This document shows positions 41,880 through 50,454 of a DNA stretch of 64,000 nt, in pieces. A model generated the notes under the pieces. The model made no database searches and was not told where the DNA came from. It worked only from the letters and a program-made list of their open reading frames with translations. The DNA is from Curtobacterium sp. PhB115. GTDB taxonomy: Bacteria > Actinomycetota > Actinomycetes > Actinomycetales > Microbacteriaceae. Position 1 is the stretch's first letter. Every line of letters starts with the position of its first letter. The stretch spans positions 211,732 to 275,731 of the forward strand of contig NZ_RJKR01000010.1 in assembly GCF_003752025.1 (NCBI RefSeq), in the 5' to 3' direction. The translations under genes and the position numbers were made by a program.

Positions 41880-42719
41880 ATGCCCGAGTCCCCCGCCATC
41901 GAGGTCCAGCACCTCAGCAAGCAGTACGCGACCGGCAAGGTCGCCGTCGATGACGTCAGCTTCGTCATCGAGCCCGGCGAGACCTTCGCCCTCCTCGGCC
42001 CGAACGGCGCCGGCAAGTCCACCACGGTCGAGATCCTCGAGGGCTACCGGTCCCGCACCGCTGGCGAGGTCCGCGTCCTCGGCCACGACCCCGCCCGGAC
42101 CAGCCGCAGTCACAACGCACGCATCGGCATCGTCCTGCAGACCAGCGCCGAGTCCCCGAACGTCACGGTCGCCGAGCAGCTGAACCACTTCGCGACGCTG
42201 TACCCGAAGCACCGCAGCACCGAGGAACTCCTCGCAGCGGTCGGGCTGACCGAGCAGCGCAACACCCGCATCGCCCGACTCTCCGGTGGCCAGCGCCGCC
42301 GCGTGGACGTCGCCCTCGGGATCATCGGCCGCCCCGAGGTGCTGTTCCTCGACGAACCGACCACGGGCTTCGACCCCGAGGCCCGCCGGCAGTTCTGGGA
42401 CCTCCTGCGCCAGGTGCAGTCCGAGGGCACGACGATCCTGCTCACCACGCACTACCTCGACGAGGCCGCACAGCTCGCCGACCGGGCAGCGGTGATCGCC
42501 GGCGGGAAGCTGCTCGACATCGCCCCGATCGACGAGATCGGTGGGGCCGAAGCCCGTACACCACGGGTCCGATGGCGCGATGACGGTGGCACGCACCACG
42601 ACGAGCGCACGACCGACCCGACCGCGCTCGTCCGCAGCAGCACCACGGCCATGCACGACCTCGAAGTCATCCGCCCGTCCCTCGAGGACGTCTACCTCGG
42701 AATGGTGGGCCAGAAGTGA
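41880..42719 (+). CDS. ABC transporter ATP-binding protein (ABC-2 / drug exporter type)
   Basis: This is a 279-residue ATPase that powers the ABC-2 permease encoded next. Walker A is GPNGAGKST, the Q-loop region GIVLQTSAES, the signature LSGGQRRR and Walker B VLFLDEPTTGFDP; the H-loop region TTHYLDEA is intact. The C-terminal 60 residues resemble the regulatory tail of multidrug/antibiotic ABC-2 ATPases. The ATG at 41880 has no Shine-Dalgarno; CAGGCT lies six bases before it, the leaderless arrangement. The much longer open frame extending upstream is a GC-rich artefact. GTGA overlaps the permease start. With the kinase/regulator pair downstream it likely forms a stress- or antibiotic-induced efflux operon. 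Confidence 0.92.
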   Translation: MPESPAIEVQHLSKQYATGKVAVDDVSFVIEPGETFALLGPNGAGKSTTVEILEGYRSRTAGEVRVLGHDPARTSRSHNARIGIVLQTSAESPNVTVAEQLNHFATLYPKHRSTEELLAAVGLTEQRNTRIARLSGGQRRRVDVALGIIGRPEVLFLDEPTTGFDPEARRQFWDLLRQVQSEGTTILLTTHYLDEAAQLADRAAVIAGGKLLDIAPIDEIGGAEARTPRVRWRDDGGTHHDERTTDPTALVRSSTTAMHDLEVIRPSLEDVYLGMVGQK

Positions 42720-43525
42720 CCACTGCAACCAGCCGCATCTCGTACGAGATCCGCTCCTACTTCCGCGCCCCCGACGCCGTGTTCTTCACCTTCCTCTTCC
42801 CCATCATCATGCTGGCGCTCTTCTCCGTGGCCTTCGCGGACGCCGACCCGATCCGCGCCGTCGCCAGCAACGGGCGACCGATCAGCGTCGACTACGCCAC
42901 CTACTACCTGCCCGGCCTGGTCGCGACGGGCATCCTGCTCTCCGGCACCCAATCCCTCGGCGTCGACATCGCGACCGAACGGAGCGACGGCACCCTGAAG
43001 CGCCTCGGTGGCACACCGCTGCCGGTGCTGTCGTACTTCGTCGGCAAGATCGGCATGGTCCTCGTCACCACCATCGTGCAGACGGCGCTGCTGCTCGGGA
43101 TCGCGAGCCTGGTGTTCGGCGTCGACCTGCCGACCGACGCGAGCAACTGGGGCGTCTTCGCCGGCGTGATGGTCCTCGGCATCGCCACCAGCTGCGTCCT
43201 CGGCATCGCGATCTCGGCGCTCCCCCGCGAGGGCCGCCGCGCCACCGCCACGATCGTCCCGATCGTCCTGGTCCTGCAGTTCATCTCCGGCGTCTACTTG
43301 CCCTTCACGCAGCTGCCCGACTGGCTGCAGAACATCGCGTCCGTCTTCCCCCTGCGCTGGATGGCGTCCGGCATGCGGTCCGTCTTCCTGCCAGACGCGT
43401 TCGCGTCCGCCGAGCCGGGAGGCGCGTGGCACCTCGCCCTCGGAACCCTCGTGTTGGTCGCGTGGCTGGTCGGGGGCACGGTGGCCTGCGCCCTCACCTT
43501 CCGCTGGAACCGCAAGGACTCCTGA
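42716..43525 (+). CDS. ABC-2 type transporter permease
   Basis: This is a 269-residue membrane protein of the ABC-2 family with about six helices. The first lies around FRAPDAVFFTFLFPIIMLAL, then a cytoplasmic loop (ATERSDGTLKRLGGTPLPVL, the typical coupling region). Further helices include LVTTIVQTALLLGIASLVFG and VPIVLVLQFISGVYLPF. The GTG at 42716 overlaps the ATPase stop by four bases (GTGA), so it is translated with its partner. It probably exports a drug, lipid or peptide; the substrate cannot be deduced. The stop overlaps, by one base, an ATG that could be an early start of the sensor kinase. Confidence 0.9.
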   Translation: MTTATSRISYEIRSYFRAPDAVFFTFLFPIIMLALFSVAFADADPIRAVASNGRPISVDYATYYLPGLVATGILLSGTQSLGVDIATERSDGTLKRLGGTPLPVLSYFVGKIGMVLVTTIVQTALLLGIASLVFGVDLPTDASNWGVFAGVMVLGIATSCVLGIAISALPREGRRATATIVPIVLVLQFISGVYLPFTQLPDWLQNIASVFPLRWMASGMRSVFLPDAFASAEPGGAWHLALGTLVLVAWLVGGTVACALTFRWNRKDS

Positions 43526-43578
43526 TGGGCCCTGTGGAGAACCGCTCCGCGGTCCTGCATCGATGGGATGCTGTCGTC

Positions 43579-44781
43579 ATGAGCGGCGAGACGTGGGTGC
43601 GGGGCCGGTGGTTGCACGTCTTCTTCGCGGGCACGATGCTCCTCACCGCCGTGATCACCGCGCTCGGCTGGTCCCCGTGGTCGACCCGCTGGCCGGCGTA
43701 CCTCGCGGTCGTGGTCCTCGTCGTGGCGTACATCGGGTACGGGCACCGCGGCTACGACAGCCCCCGAGCCGCCGCCGCGTTCCTGCCGCTCGTCATCGTC
43801 GCAGCCCTGGTGCTGCCGGCTGTCGTGCCGAGCACCGCGTTCGTGCAGTGCATCGTGTTCCCGCTGGTGTGGGTGCAGACGGAGCGCGTCCGCACCGCGG
43901 TCCTGCTGTCCGTCGCAGTCGGGCTCGCGAGCGGCATCGGTCTGCAACTGTCGAGCGGCCCCGACGCCCTGGTCAGCACCCTGCTCATCGAGGGCATCAG
44001 CGTCATCGGTGCCTGCGCGATGGGCGTGTGGATCTCGAGCGTCGCCGGCCTGTCCGAGGAGCGCCCCCAGCTCGTCGAGGAACTCCGCGCCACCCAGCAG
44101 TCGCTCGCCGACGCGAACCGCACCGCCGGCATCGCGAGCGAACGGGAACGCCTGGCCCGCGAGATCCACGACACCGTCGCGCAGAACCTCGCCGGCATCG
44201 TCATGCTCACCGAACGTGCTCGGAAGGACCTGGCGAACGACCGCGCCGACGCGCTCGAGGAACGGCTCACCGTCCTCGAGGAATCCGCCCGCGCCGCCTT
44301 GGAGGACTCCCGCGCCCTCATCGCCGCCGGAGTCGCCGGCGCCACGAGCGGCAGCCTGGCGGGAGCGCTGCACCGCCTCGCCGAGCGGTACACCCGCGAG
44401 ACCGGCACGCCGGTGACGGTCGACGCGACCGACGGCCCGCTCGACCGTGACGCCCAGGTGGTGCTGCTCCGGGTCGTCCAGGAGTCCCTCGCGAACATCC
44501 GCGCCCACGCTGACGCCGCCTCCGTGCGGGTCGTCCTCCGGCAGTCGCCCGAACGCGTCGGGGTGCGCGTGACCGACGACGGCGTGGGCTTCGACTCGGC
44601 CGTCCCGACCGCGGGGCACGGCCTCCGCGGGCTCCACGAACGGTTGGCGCTCTCCGGCGGGACCTGCTCGATCACGAGCGCACCGGACCGGGGCACCGTC
44701 GTCGAGGCGAGCCTGCCCACCGGAGCCGCACCGGGCCTCCAGTCCGACGATCGGCACCCCGTGGCGGAGGTGACCCGGTGA
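43579..44781 (+). CDS. Sensor histidine kinase, NarL/DesK type (HisKA_3)
   Basis: This is a 400-residue kinase. Residues 1-145 hold about five membrane helices (for example LHVFFAGTMLLTAVITALGW). A linker coiled coil (LVEELRATQQSLADANRTAG) leads to the dimerisation/phosphoacceptor helix with ERERLAREIHDTVAQNL (His phosphoacceptor). The ATPase domain has N-box VQESLANIRAHA, G1 DDGVGFD and G2 GHGLRGL. ATG 43579 has GATGCT six bases upstream (leaderless-like). An in-frame ATG at 43525 overlaps the permease stop and has AAGGA nearby, so coupled translation from there is a real alternative. The GTG of the response regulator overlaps the kinase stop. It likely senses envelope stress or a transporter substrate and controls the ABC genes. 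Confidence 0.9.
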   Translation: MSGETWVRGRWLHVFFAGTMLLTAVITALGWSPWSTRWPAYLAVVVLVVAYIGYGHRGYDSPRAAAAFLPLVIVAALVLPAVVPSTAFVQCIVFPLVWVQTERVRTAVLLSVAVGLASGIGLQLSSGPDALVSTLLIEGISVIGACAMGVWISSVAGLSEERPQLVEELRATQQSLADANRTAGIASERERLAREIHDTVAQNLAGIVMLTERARKDLANDRADALEERLTVLEESARAALEDSRALIAAGVAGATSGSLAGALHRLAERYTRETGTPVTVDATDGPLDRDAQVVLLRVVQESLANIRAHADAASVRVVLRQSPERVGVRVTDDGVGFDSAVPTAGHGLRGLHERLALSGGTCSITSAPDRGTVVEASLPTGAAPGLQSDDRHPVAEVTR

Positions 44782-45414
44782 TCCGCGTCGTGGTCGCCGA
44801 CGACCACCCGATCGTCCGGTCGGGCATCGTCGCGCTGTTGCAGGACGCCGACGACATCGATGTGGTGGGCCGGCCAGGCGAGCGACGGCCGCGCGGCGGT
44901 GTCCGTCGTGCTGGCCGAACGGCCCGACGTCGCGCTCATGGACCTGCGGATGCCGGAGCTCGACGGTGATGCGGCGACGGCGGAGATCCTCGCGGCCGAG
45001 CCGGGTGTCCGTGTCCTGATCCTGACGACGTACGAGTCCGACGACCAGATCCTGTCGGCGATCGAGGCCGGTGCCACCGGCTACCTGCTCAAGGCGGCCC
45101 CGGAGTCCGAGATCCTCGCCGGGGTGCGGGCGACCGCGCGGGGCGAGACGGCGCTCGCTCCCTCGGCCGCGGCGGCGCTGGTCCGACGGGCGACCGGTTC
45201 GTCGGCTGCGGCCACCGGCCCGTCGTTGACCCCGCGCGAAATCGAGGTCCTGCAGCTCGTCGCCCAGGGAAACTCGAACCCGGCGATCGGCCGCGCCCTG
45301 TTCCTCAGCGAGACGACGGTGAAGACGCACCTCGGCCACGTGTTCGAGAAGCTCGGCGTGAACGACCGCACCCGTGCCGTGACCCGCGCGATGGAGCTCC
45401 GCCTCCTCCCCTGA
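44778..45414 (+). pseudogene. NarL/FixJ-type response regulator, broken by a 4-bp duplication
   Basis: The first frame encodes the receiver-domain start (IRVVVADDHPIVRSGIVALL to DIDVVG). The rest continues in another frame (QASDGRAAVSVVLAERPD, phosphoacceptor in ALMDLRMPELDG, then the LuxR helix-turn-helix TPREIEVLQLVAQGNSNPAI and SETTVKTHLGHVFEKLGVND). The break is at GGCCGGCC (44868-44875), a tandem duplication of GGCC that shifts the frame. Deleting one GGCC restores VVGQASDG, typical of the family, and a roughly 210-residue protein. As read, the regulator is non-functional. It could be natural slippage or a sequence error. GTG 44778 overlaps the kinase gene by four bases. Confidence 0.85.
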
Positions 45415-45458
45415 TCCCCGGTGCGCCGGTCATCGGGAGCGGGTGTACCGTCAGGTAG

Positions 45459-45470
45459 TCAGCATGCTGA
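45459..45470. promoter_or_regulatory. Perfect palindromic operator upstream of the MFS exporter
   Basis: TCAGCATGCTGA is a perfect 12-bp palindrome (within a TAGTCAGCATGCTGATCA context), 20 bases before the exporter ATG and just before its GAGAGGA site. Such sites resemble MarR-type operators next to DHA2 exporters. No MarR-type gene lies in the window, so the regulator would act in trans. Confidence 0.55.
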
Positions 45471-45490
45471 TCATCTGAGAGGACACGCAC

Positions 45491-47200
45491 ATGAGCGCCG
45501 CAGCCGCAGCTCCCACCACCCCGGATCGCCGTCGGTGGATCGGTCTGGTCGTGATCAGCCTGGCGGTCGCGCTCATCATCGTCGACTCCACGATCGTGAA
45601 CGTCGCGATCCCGAGCATCGTCGCCGACCTCGACATCGGTTCGACGCTCGTGCAGTGGGTGCAGGAGAGCTACACGCTGGTCTTCGCCGCGCTGCTGCTC
45701 GTCTTCGGTGCCGTCGCCGACCGCTTCGGTCGCCGACGCCTGCTGATCATCGGCGTGATCCTGTTCGCGGTGGCGTCGGTCCTGGCGGCGCTGTCCCCGA
45801 CGGGCGAACTGCTCGTGGCGTCCCGCGTGCTGCAGGGTGTGGGTGGCGCGATGGTCCTGCCCACCACGCTGTCGATCCTCAACGCGACGTTCACCGGCCG
45901 GGAGCGCGGCATCGCCTTCGCGGTGTGGGGCTCCACGATCGGCGGGATGGTGGCGGTCGGTCCGCTGCTCGGCGGCTGGCTGACGACGGACTTCTCGTGG
46001 CGGTGGGCCTTCGGTATCAACGTCCCGATCGTGGCGATCATCCTGGTCGGTCTCGCGGTCGCCGTGCGGGAGTCGCGCGACGCCGAGCACACCGGCCGCA
46101 TCGACCTCGTCGGTGCCCTGCTGTCCGTGATCGCGAGCGCTGCGCTGGTCTTCGGGCTGATCGAGGGTCGCACCTACGGCTGGTGGGCTCCGTCGTCGAC
46201 ACCGTTCACGATCGGCTCGTGGTCGTGGGACGGCCCGGTCTCGCCGATCCCCGTCGCGTTCGTCGTCGCGGTGGCCGCCGGGCTGGCGTTCGTCGTCCGC
46301 TCCCGGCGACGGCAGCGCGCGGGCCGGTCGACGCTCATCGCGCTCGACCTGTTCGGCATCGGCTCGTTCCGGAACGGCTCGATCGCAGCGCTCATCGTGT
46401 CGCTCGGCGAGTTCGGCATCATCCTGTCGCTGCCCCTCTGGCTGCAGAACGTCCTCGGTTACTCGGCGCTGCAGACCGGCTTCGTGCTGCTGGCCCTGGC
46501 GATCGGGTCGTTCGTCGCGAGCGGGTTCGCGGCCACGGTCGGACAGCGGATCGGGGCGCTGCCGATCGTGCGGATGGGCATCGGCGCCGAGATCGTCGGG
46601 GTCGCCGCGATCGGGTTCGTCGTGACCTCGTCGACCCCGTGGTGGGCGATCGTGCCGTGCCTGTTCGTCTACGGCTTCGGCGTCGGACTCGCGACCGCCC
46701 AGCTCACCGGCGTCGTACTGCAGGACGTCCCCGTGGAGCGCAGCGGCGAAGCCTCGGGCGCCCAGAGCACCGCGCGCCAGATCGGTTCGGCGCTCGGCAT
46801 CGCGGTCCTCGGCACGGTGTTGTTCACCTCGACGGGCACCATCCTGGAGCACCGCCTGCAGGACGCCGGCGTCTCGACCGCCCAGTCCGAGCAGATCGCC
46901 GACACCGTCGTGCAGTCCTCGGGCGGAGCGATCGCCGGCCTCGAGGGGCAGACCCGCGCCGACGCCGCCGAGGCGTTCTCCGACGGCACCCGCGCCGCCG
47001 CGTTCTCGGCCGCCGGCTTCCTGGTCATCGGCCTCGGTGCGACCCTTCGGCTCCGCGCCCCGCGCCGCCCCGACGACGAGCCCGAAACCGACGACGACCC
47101 CGAAACCGACGCAGACGCCGACACCGACACCGACGCAGACGCAGACGCCGACGCCGACGCCGATCAGGAGACCCGCGCCGATCACGAGACCCGCGCCTGA
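45491..47200 (+). CDS. MFS transporter, DHA2 (EmrB/QacA) drug exporter family
   Basis: This is a 569-residue proton-coupled efflux pump with 14 predicted helices. Visible signatures are the first-helix motif LIIVDSTIVNVAIPSI, motif A ADRFGRRRLLIIGV, motif C GGMVAVGPLLGGWLT, and LVQWVQESYTLVFAALLLVF. ATG 45491 has GAGAGGA eight bases upstream, with the palindromic operator in the leader. The last 45 or so residues are an unusual acidic Asp/Ala/Thr/Glu low-complexity tail (PETDADADTDTDADADADAD) encoded by near-tandem GACGCC units. It is followed by a 48-bp palindromic terminator. Likely exports antibiotics or quaternary ammonium compounds; substrates unknown. Confidence 0.92.
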   Translation: MSAAAAAPTTPDRRRWIGLVVISLAVALIIVDSTIVNVAIPSIVADLDIGSTLVQWVQESYTLVFAALLLVFGAVADRFGRRRLLIIGVILFAVASVLAALSPTGELLVASRVLQGVGGAMVLPTTLSILNATFTGRERGIAFAVWGSTIGGMVAVGPLLGGWLTTDFSWRWAFGINVPIVAIILVGLAVAVRESRDAEHTGRIDLVGALLSVIASAALVFGLIEGRTYGWWAPSSTPFTIGSWSWDGPVSPIPVAFVVAVAAGLAFVVRSRRRQRAGRSTLIALDLFGIGSFRNGSIAALIVSLGEFGIILSLPLWLQNVLGYSALQTGFVLLALAIGSFVASGFAATVGQRIGALPIVRMGIGAEIVGVAAIGFVVTSSTPWWAIVPCLFVYGFGVGLATAQLTGVVLQDVPVERSGEASGAQSTARQIGSALGIAVLGTVLFTSTGTILEHRLQDAGVSTAQSEQIADTVVQSSGGAIAGLEGQTRADAAEAFSDGTRAAAFSAAGFLVIGLGATLRLRAPRRPDDEPETDDDPETDADADTDTDADADADADADQETRADHETRA

Positions 47201-47224
47201 CCGGGGCCCTTCCTGCCGCGCTCC

Positions 47225-47272
47225 TGACGGTTCTGGTTCACGATCCCCGAGGATCCTGAACCAGAACCGTCA
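47225..47272. repeat. 48-bp palindromic repeat, copy 2 (bidirectional terminator)
   Basis: Perfect 15-bp arms (TGACGGTTCTGGTTC / GAACCAGAACCGTCA) around an 18-base centre with an inner GATCC/GGATC pairing. It lies between the exporter (+) and the alpha-galactosidase (-), same orientation as copies at 39568 and 57964. Confidence 0.8.
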
Positions 47273-47326
47273 CCGGCAGGACACGAACCCGCGTCCCCCG
47301 CGCCGGGACGCGACCACCGACAGGAC

Positions 47327-47412
47327 GGGAGGCACGGCGCCTGCCTGCACCCGCCGTGGACGGGACCACCGACGGGCCGGGAGGCACGGTGCCTGCCTGC
47401 ACCGTGCCTCCC
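47327..47412. repeat. Palindrome, GGACTGGAGGC family, with partly duplicated arm
   Basis: A 13-bp perfect stem (GGGAGGCACGGTG / CACCGTGCCTCCC, 47379-47412). Its left arm plus loop is also present as an imperfect direct copy at 47327-47352. It lies in the 255-bp gap between convergent genes, next to the 48-bp palindrome. It probably arose by slippage in the same element family as 20391-20422. Confidence 0.6.
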
Positions 47413-47455
47413 GTCCGCTCCAGCGCGCGCCCTGCCATCGCGACGCGCGCCCCGC

Positions 47456-49564
47456 TCAGTGCTCCGCGTCCGCCCCCTCCGGTCGGACGCGCAGCACCCG
47501 CGCTGTGGGGGTCGCCCCGCTGTTGGTGACCTCGAGCGAGCCCGAGGCTGCGTCCCACGCCACGGACCACGACCCGAGCGCCGTCGGGAACAGCGGCTCG
47601 ACGACAACTGCCTGCCCCACGAAGCCAGGCAACGGCAACGACACCGACGAGCCGGCCCCGGGCAGCGCCCAGACCGACAGGTAGAGGTCCCCGCCGGGCG
47701 CGCGCAAGCCGAGCGCGAGCCACGGGTCCTCCCATGCCGGCAACCCGAGCGGCCACTCCGGCACCGACGACTCGATGACCTCGAGTACTGTCCGGTGGGC
47801 CGTGATCGCAGAACGCACGACCGCCCGCTGCGCAGCAGACATCTCGTTCAGGTAGCCCGACAGGTACATCCGCCCGAGCACCCCGTTCACCAGCGACATC
47901 TCGAACAGGTCGTCGGCCATCGACGGCGCCGGGTACGCCCAGTTCCCCGCTTGCTCGGGCAGCATCGCCGCGGGTGCCGCGGCGGCGATCGAGGCGGAGA
48001 GCACCGGGTCCTGCTGGTCCGAGGTGGACTGCATGTGCAACCGGGACAGCATCGCGGAGTCGGCGCGCATCGCTCCCGAGGCGCAGTTCTCGATGAGCAG
48101 CGACGGGTACCGCTCCTGCACGTCGTCGAGCCAGTCGAGCAGCGCCCGTCCGCCGTCGACGGTGCCGACCCACGGGCCGGTCATCGTGTTGTAGTCCATC
48201 TTGAAGAAGGTGACCCCGAGTGACCCGACCAGTCGATCGACGACGGAGTCGAGGTGTGCCCGCGCGGCCGGTGACCGGAGGTCGAGCAGGTGCCGTCCGT
48301 GCTCGGCGACCCGCACCCCGTGGTGGTGCACGAAGGCCGACGACGGCAGTGAGATCGCCAGCGGCGAGTGGATGCCGATGACCTCGGGCTCGAGCCACAG
48401 CCCGGCCTGCATGCCCCGCGAACGGATGTGGTCGATGACGAACCCGAGCCCGGTCGGGAACCGCGACGCCGCTTCCTCCCACGCACCGACGGTGTCCCAC
48501 CAGTGCCCCTCGGCGTACCAGCCTGCGTCGATGCAGAACAGGTCCGCGCCGGCGTCGGCGGCCGCGTCGATCAGCGGCAGGAGCTTCTCGGTGGTCGGGT
48601 CGCCCATGAGCGTGTTCATGTAGTCGTTGAACACGAGCGGCAGGGTGCGGTCGGCCTCGCGAACGTGCCGGAACGCCCGACGCTGCGCGGTGAGCACGGC
48701 GAAGGCGGACCCCACCGACGAGGCGATCCCGACGGAAACCGGCACCGAGACGAACGGCTGCCCGGGTGCCACGACCGCCGTCCACTGGTGTTCCTGGTCG
48801 GTCGGCCCGCTCAGCATCAGGTAGGCGTGCCGCCGGGTCTCGCCGAGCTCGTACAGCCACGGTCCGTTGTGCTCGACCTGCCAGACGAGCGCGTAGGGCC
48901 CAGCACCAGCGGACGCAGCAGGCGTCAGCACGCCGATCGGCAGCGCCTCGCCCGTCGACCACGATCCTCGGTTCTGCACGACGGCACGACTGCGCGGCGG
49001 GTGGTGCTGCGCCTCGCGGTCGATGCGCGCCAGCCCGATCGACCGCAGCGGATCGGTCCGCCACCGGCTCTCGGCCGCCCAGTCGTTGTCCGCGTGCGCG
49101 AGCGACAGGTCGTCGACCGTCGCACCCGAGTCGGTCAGGAACGCCCCCGTCGCGAACGAGGACGCGAAGTCCACGACGTGCTCGCCGCCCTCCGGCGTCG
49201 AGACCTCGGTCCAGGTCTGGAAGCCCGGCACGTCGGCGCGCGCCCGGAACACCGACTCGACCTGGAGGCCCGTGGCCGCGTCCGCCTGCACGATCCGGAA
49301 CCACGGATCGGTCCCGTCGTCGGACACACGGTGCGACACCGGGCGCAGTCGCGCTCCGATCGTGGAGTCCACGTGCCGGAACCCGCCCGGGAACCGCCCG
49401 TGGCCGATCGTGGTCAGCTCGACCAGCGGCTGCGGATCGACGGGTCCGTCGGCGAGCGCCCCACCGGCCGGCACGAACGACACGAGTGCGGCCGGCTGGT
49501 CGTCGCCGATCCGGAACCGTGCCGAGAACCCCGGTGTGACCCAGTCCGCGAACGTCCCGCTCAC
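47456..49564 (-). CDS. GH36 alpha-galactosidase (first of two)
   Basis: This is a 702-residue cytoplasmic GH36 enzyme that removes alpha-1,6-galactose from galactosides such as galactomannan fragments, melibiose or raffinose. The N-terminal beta-supersandwich is followed by the barrel: IDAGWYAEGHWW, GLWLEPEVIG, the nucleophile aspartate in FFKMDYNTM (near 458), and the acid/base region ENCASGAMRADSAML (near 500). The GTG at 49564 overlaps the upstream ABC-ATPase stop (GTGA), so it is last in the importer operon. No signal peptide, so it acts on imported oligosaccharides. The catalytic motif KMDYN differs from KWDMN of classic GH36, as in related actinobacterial enzymes. Confidence 0.85.
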   Translation of the reverse strand: MSGTFADWVTPGFSARFRIGDDQPAALVSFVPAGGALADGPVDPQPLVELTTIGHGRFPGGFRHVDSTIGARLRPVSHRVSDDGTDPWFRIVQADAATGLQVESVFRARADVPGFQTWTEVSTPEGGEHVVDFASSFATGAFLTDSGATVDDLSLAHADNDWAAESRWRTDPLRSIGLARIDREAQHHPPRSRAVVQNRGSWSTGEALPIGVLTPAASAGAGPYALVWQVEHNGPWLYELGETRRHAYLMLSGPTDQEHQWTAVVAPGQPFVSVPVSVGIASSVGSAFAVLTAQRRAFRHVREADRTLPLVFNDYMNTLMGDPTTEKLLPLIDAAADAGADLFCIDAGWYAEGHWWDTVGAWEEAASRFPTGLGFVIDHIRSRGMQAGLWLEPEVIGIHSPLAISLPSSAFVHHHGVRVAEHGRHLLDLRSPAARAHLDSVVDRLVGSLGVTFFKMDYNTMTGPWVGTVDGGRALLDWLDDVQERYPSLLIENCASGAMRADSAMLSRLHMQSTSDQQDPVLSASIAAAAPAAMLPEQAGNWAYPAPSMADDLFEMSLVNGVLGRMYLSGYLNEMSAAQRAVVRSAITAHRTVLEVIESSVPEWPLGLPAWEDPWLALGLRAPGGDLYLSVWALPGAGSSVSLPLPGFVGQAVVVEPLFPTALGSWSVAWDAASGSLEVTNSGATPTARVLRVRPEGADAEH

Positions 49565-50454
49565 CGTGCGCCGACCGGTGCCGGCTCGCTCGACACCCAA
49601 GCGCCGACGCCGTGGTCGTAGCAGGTGGTGTTGTCGATCTTCGAGCGGTCGAGGGCACTCCCCGAGGTCACCCTGCGGTCGGTGCGCTCGGGGTCCGGGG
49701 CCGCCTCGGCGAGCAGCCGGGTGTAGTCGTGCTGCGGGTTGAGGATCACGGCGTCGGACGGCCCGCGCTCGACGACCCGGCCGCGGTACAGCACCAGGAT
49801 CTCGTCGGAGAAGTGCCGCGCGGTCGCCAGGTCGTGCGTGATGTAGAGCACGGCGAGGTGGTCCTCGCGCTGCAGCCGCCCCATCAGGTTGAGCACGCTG
49901 AGGCGGATCGACACGTCGAGCATCGAGACGGGTTCGTCGGCGATCAGGACCTGTGCACCGGGGGCGAGCGCGCGGGCGATCGCGACGCGCTGCCGCTGCC
50001 CGCCGGAGAGCTCGTGCGGCCGTCGGGTCGCGAAGTCCTCGTCCAGGTTCACCCGGCCGAGCAGTTCCCGCACCTTCTCGGCGGTCTCGTCGGCGCCGCG
50101 GGCACGGTGGTGCAGCTGCAGCGGCCGGGCGATGTGGTGCTCGATCGAGTGGAACGGGTTGAGCGAGGCGAACGGGTCCTGGAACACCATCTGCACGTGC
50201 CGCCGGTACATGCTGCCGACGACGGGGGTGCCGTCCTCCAGCCGCACGTCGATGGAACCGCGGGTGGTGCTCTCGAGCTTCGCGAGCATCCGCGCGATGG
50301 TCGACTTGCCCGAGCCGGACTCTCCCACCAACGCCACGGTCTTCCCGGGCAGCAGCTCGAACGACACGTCGTCGACGGCGCGCAGGGTGGTGCGCGTGAA
50401 GCCCTTGCGGGTGTGGAAGTCCTTGCCGAGGTGGCTGACGGTCACACTGGTCAT
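49561..50454 (-). CDS. Opp/Dpp-type ABC importer ATP-binding protein (second ATPase)
   Basis: This is a 297-residue ATPase of the peptide/oligosaccharide importer. Walker A is GESGSGKST, Q-loop MVFQDPFASLNPFHSI, signature LSGGQRQRVAIARAL, Walker B VLIADEPVSMLD and switch ITHDLATARHF. The C-terminal tail (HDYTRLLAEAAPDPE) is the Opp-type extension, lengthened here by about 30 residues. The ATG at 50454 overlaps the neighbouring ATPase stop (ATGA), and the stop overlaps the alpha-galactosidase start. The pairing with GH36, GH2 and GH42 genes indicates an oligosaccharide substrate, as in Thermotoga Opp-like sugar importers. Confidence 0.9.
   Translation of the reverse strand: MTSVTVSHLGKDFHTRKGFTRTTLRAVDDVSFELLPGKTVALVGESGSGKSTIARMLAKLESTTRGSIDVRLEDGTPVVGSMYRRHVQMVFQDPFASLNPFHSIEHHIARPLQLHHRARGADETAEKVRELLGRVNLDEDFATRRPHELSGGQRQRVAIARALAPGAQVLIADEPVSMLDVSIRLSVLNLMGRLQREDHLAVLYITHDLATARHFSDEILVLYRGRVVERGPSDAVILNPQHDYTRLLAEAAPDPERTDRRVTSGSALDRSKIDNTTCYDHGVGAWVSSEPAPVGAR

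Noticed and set aside
44860..44880. Programmed frameshift in the response regulator
   Set aside because: No slippery heptamer or downstream pseudoknot is evident, and a 4-bp duplication explains the shift simply.
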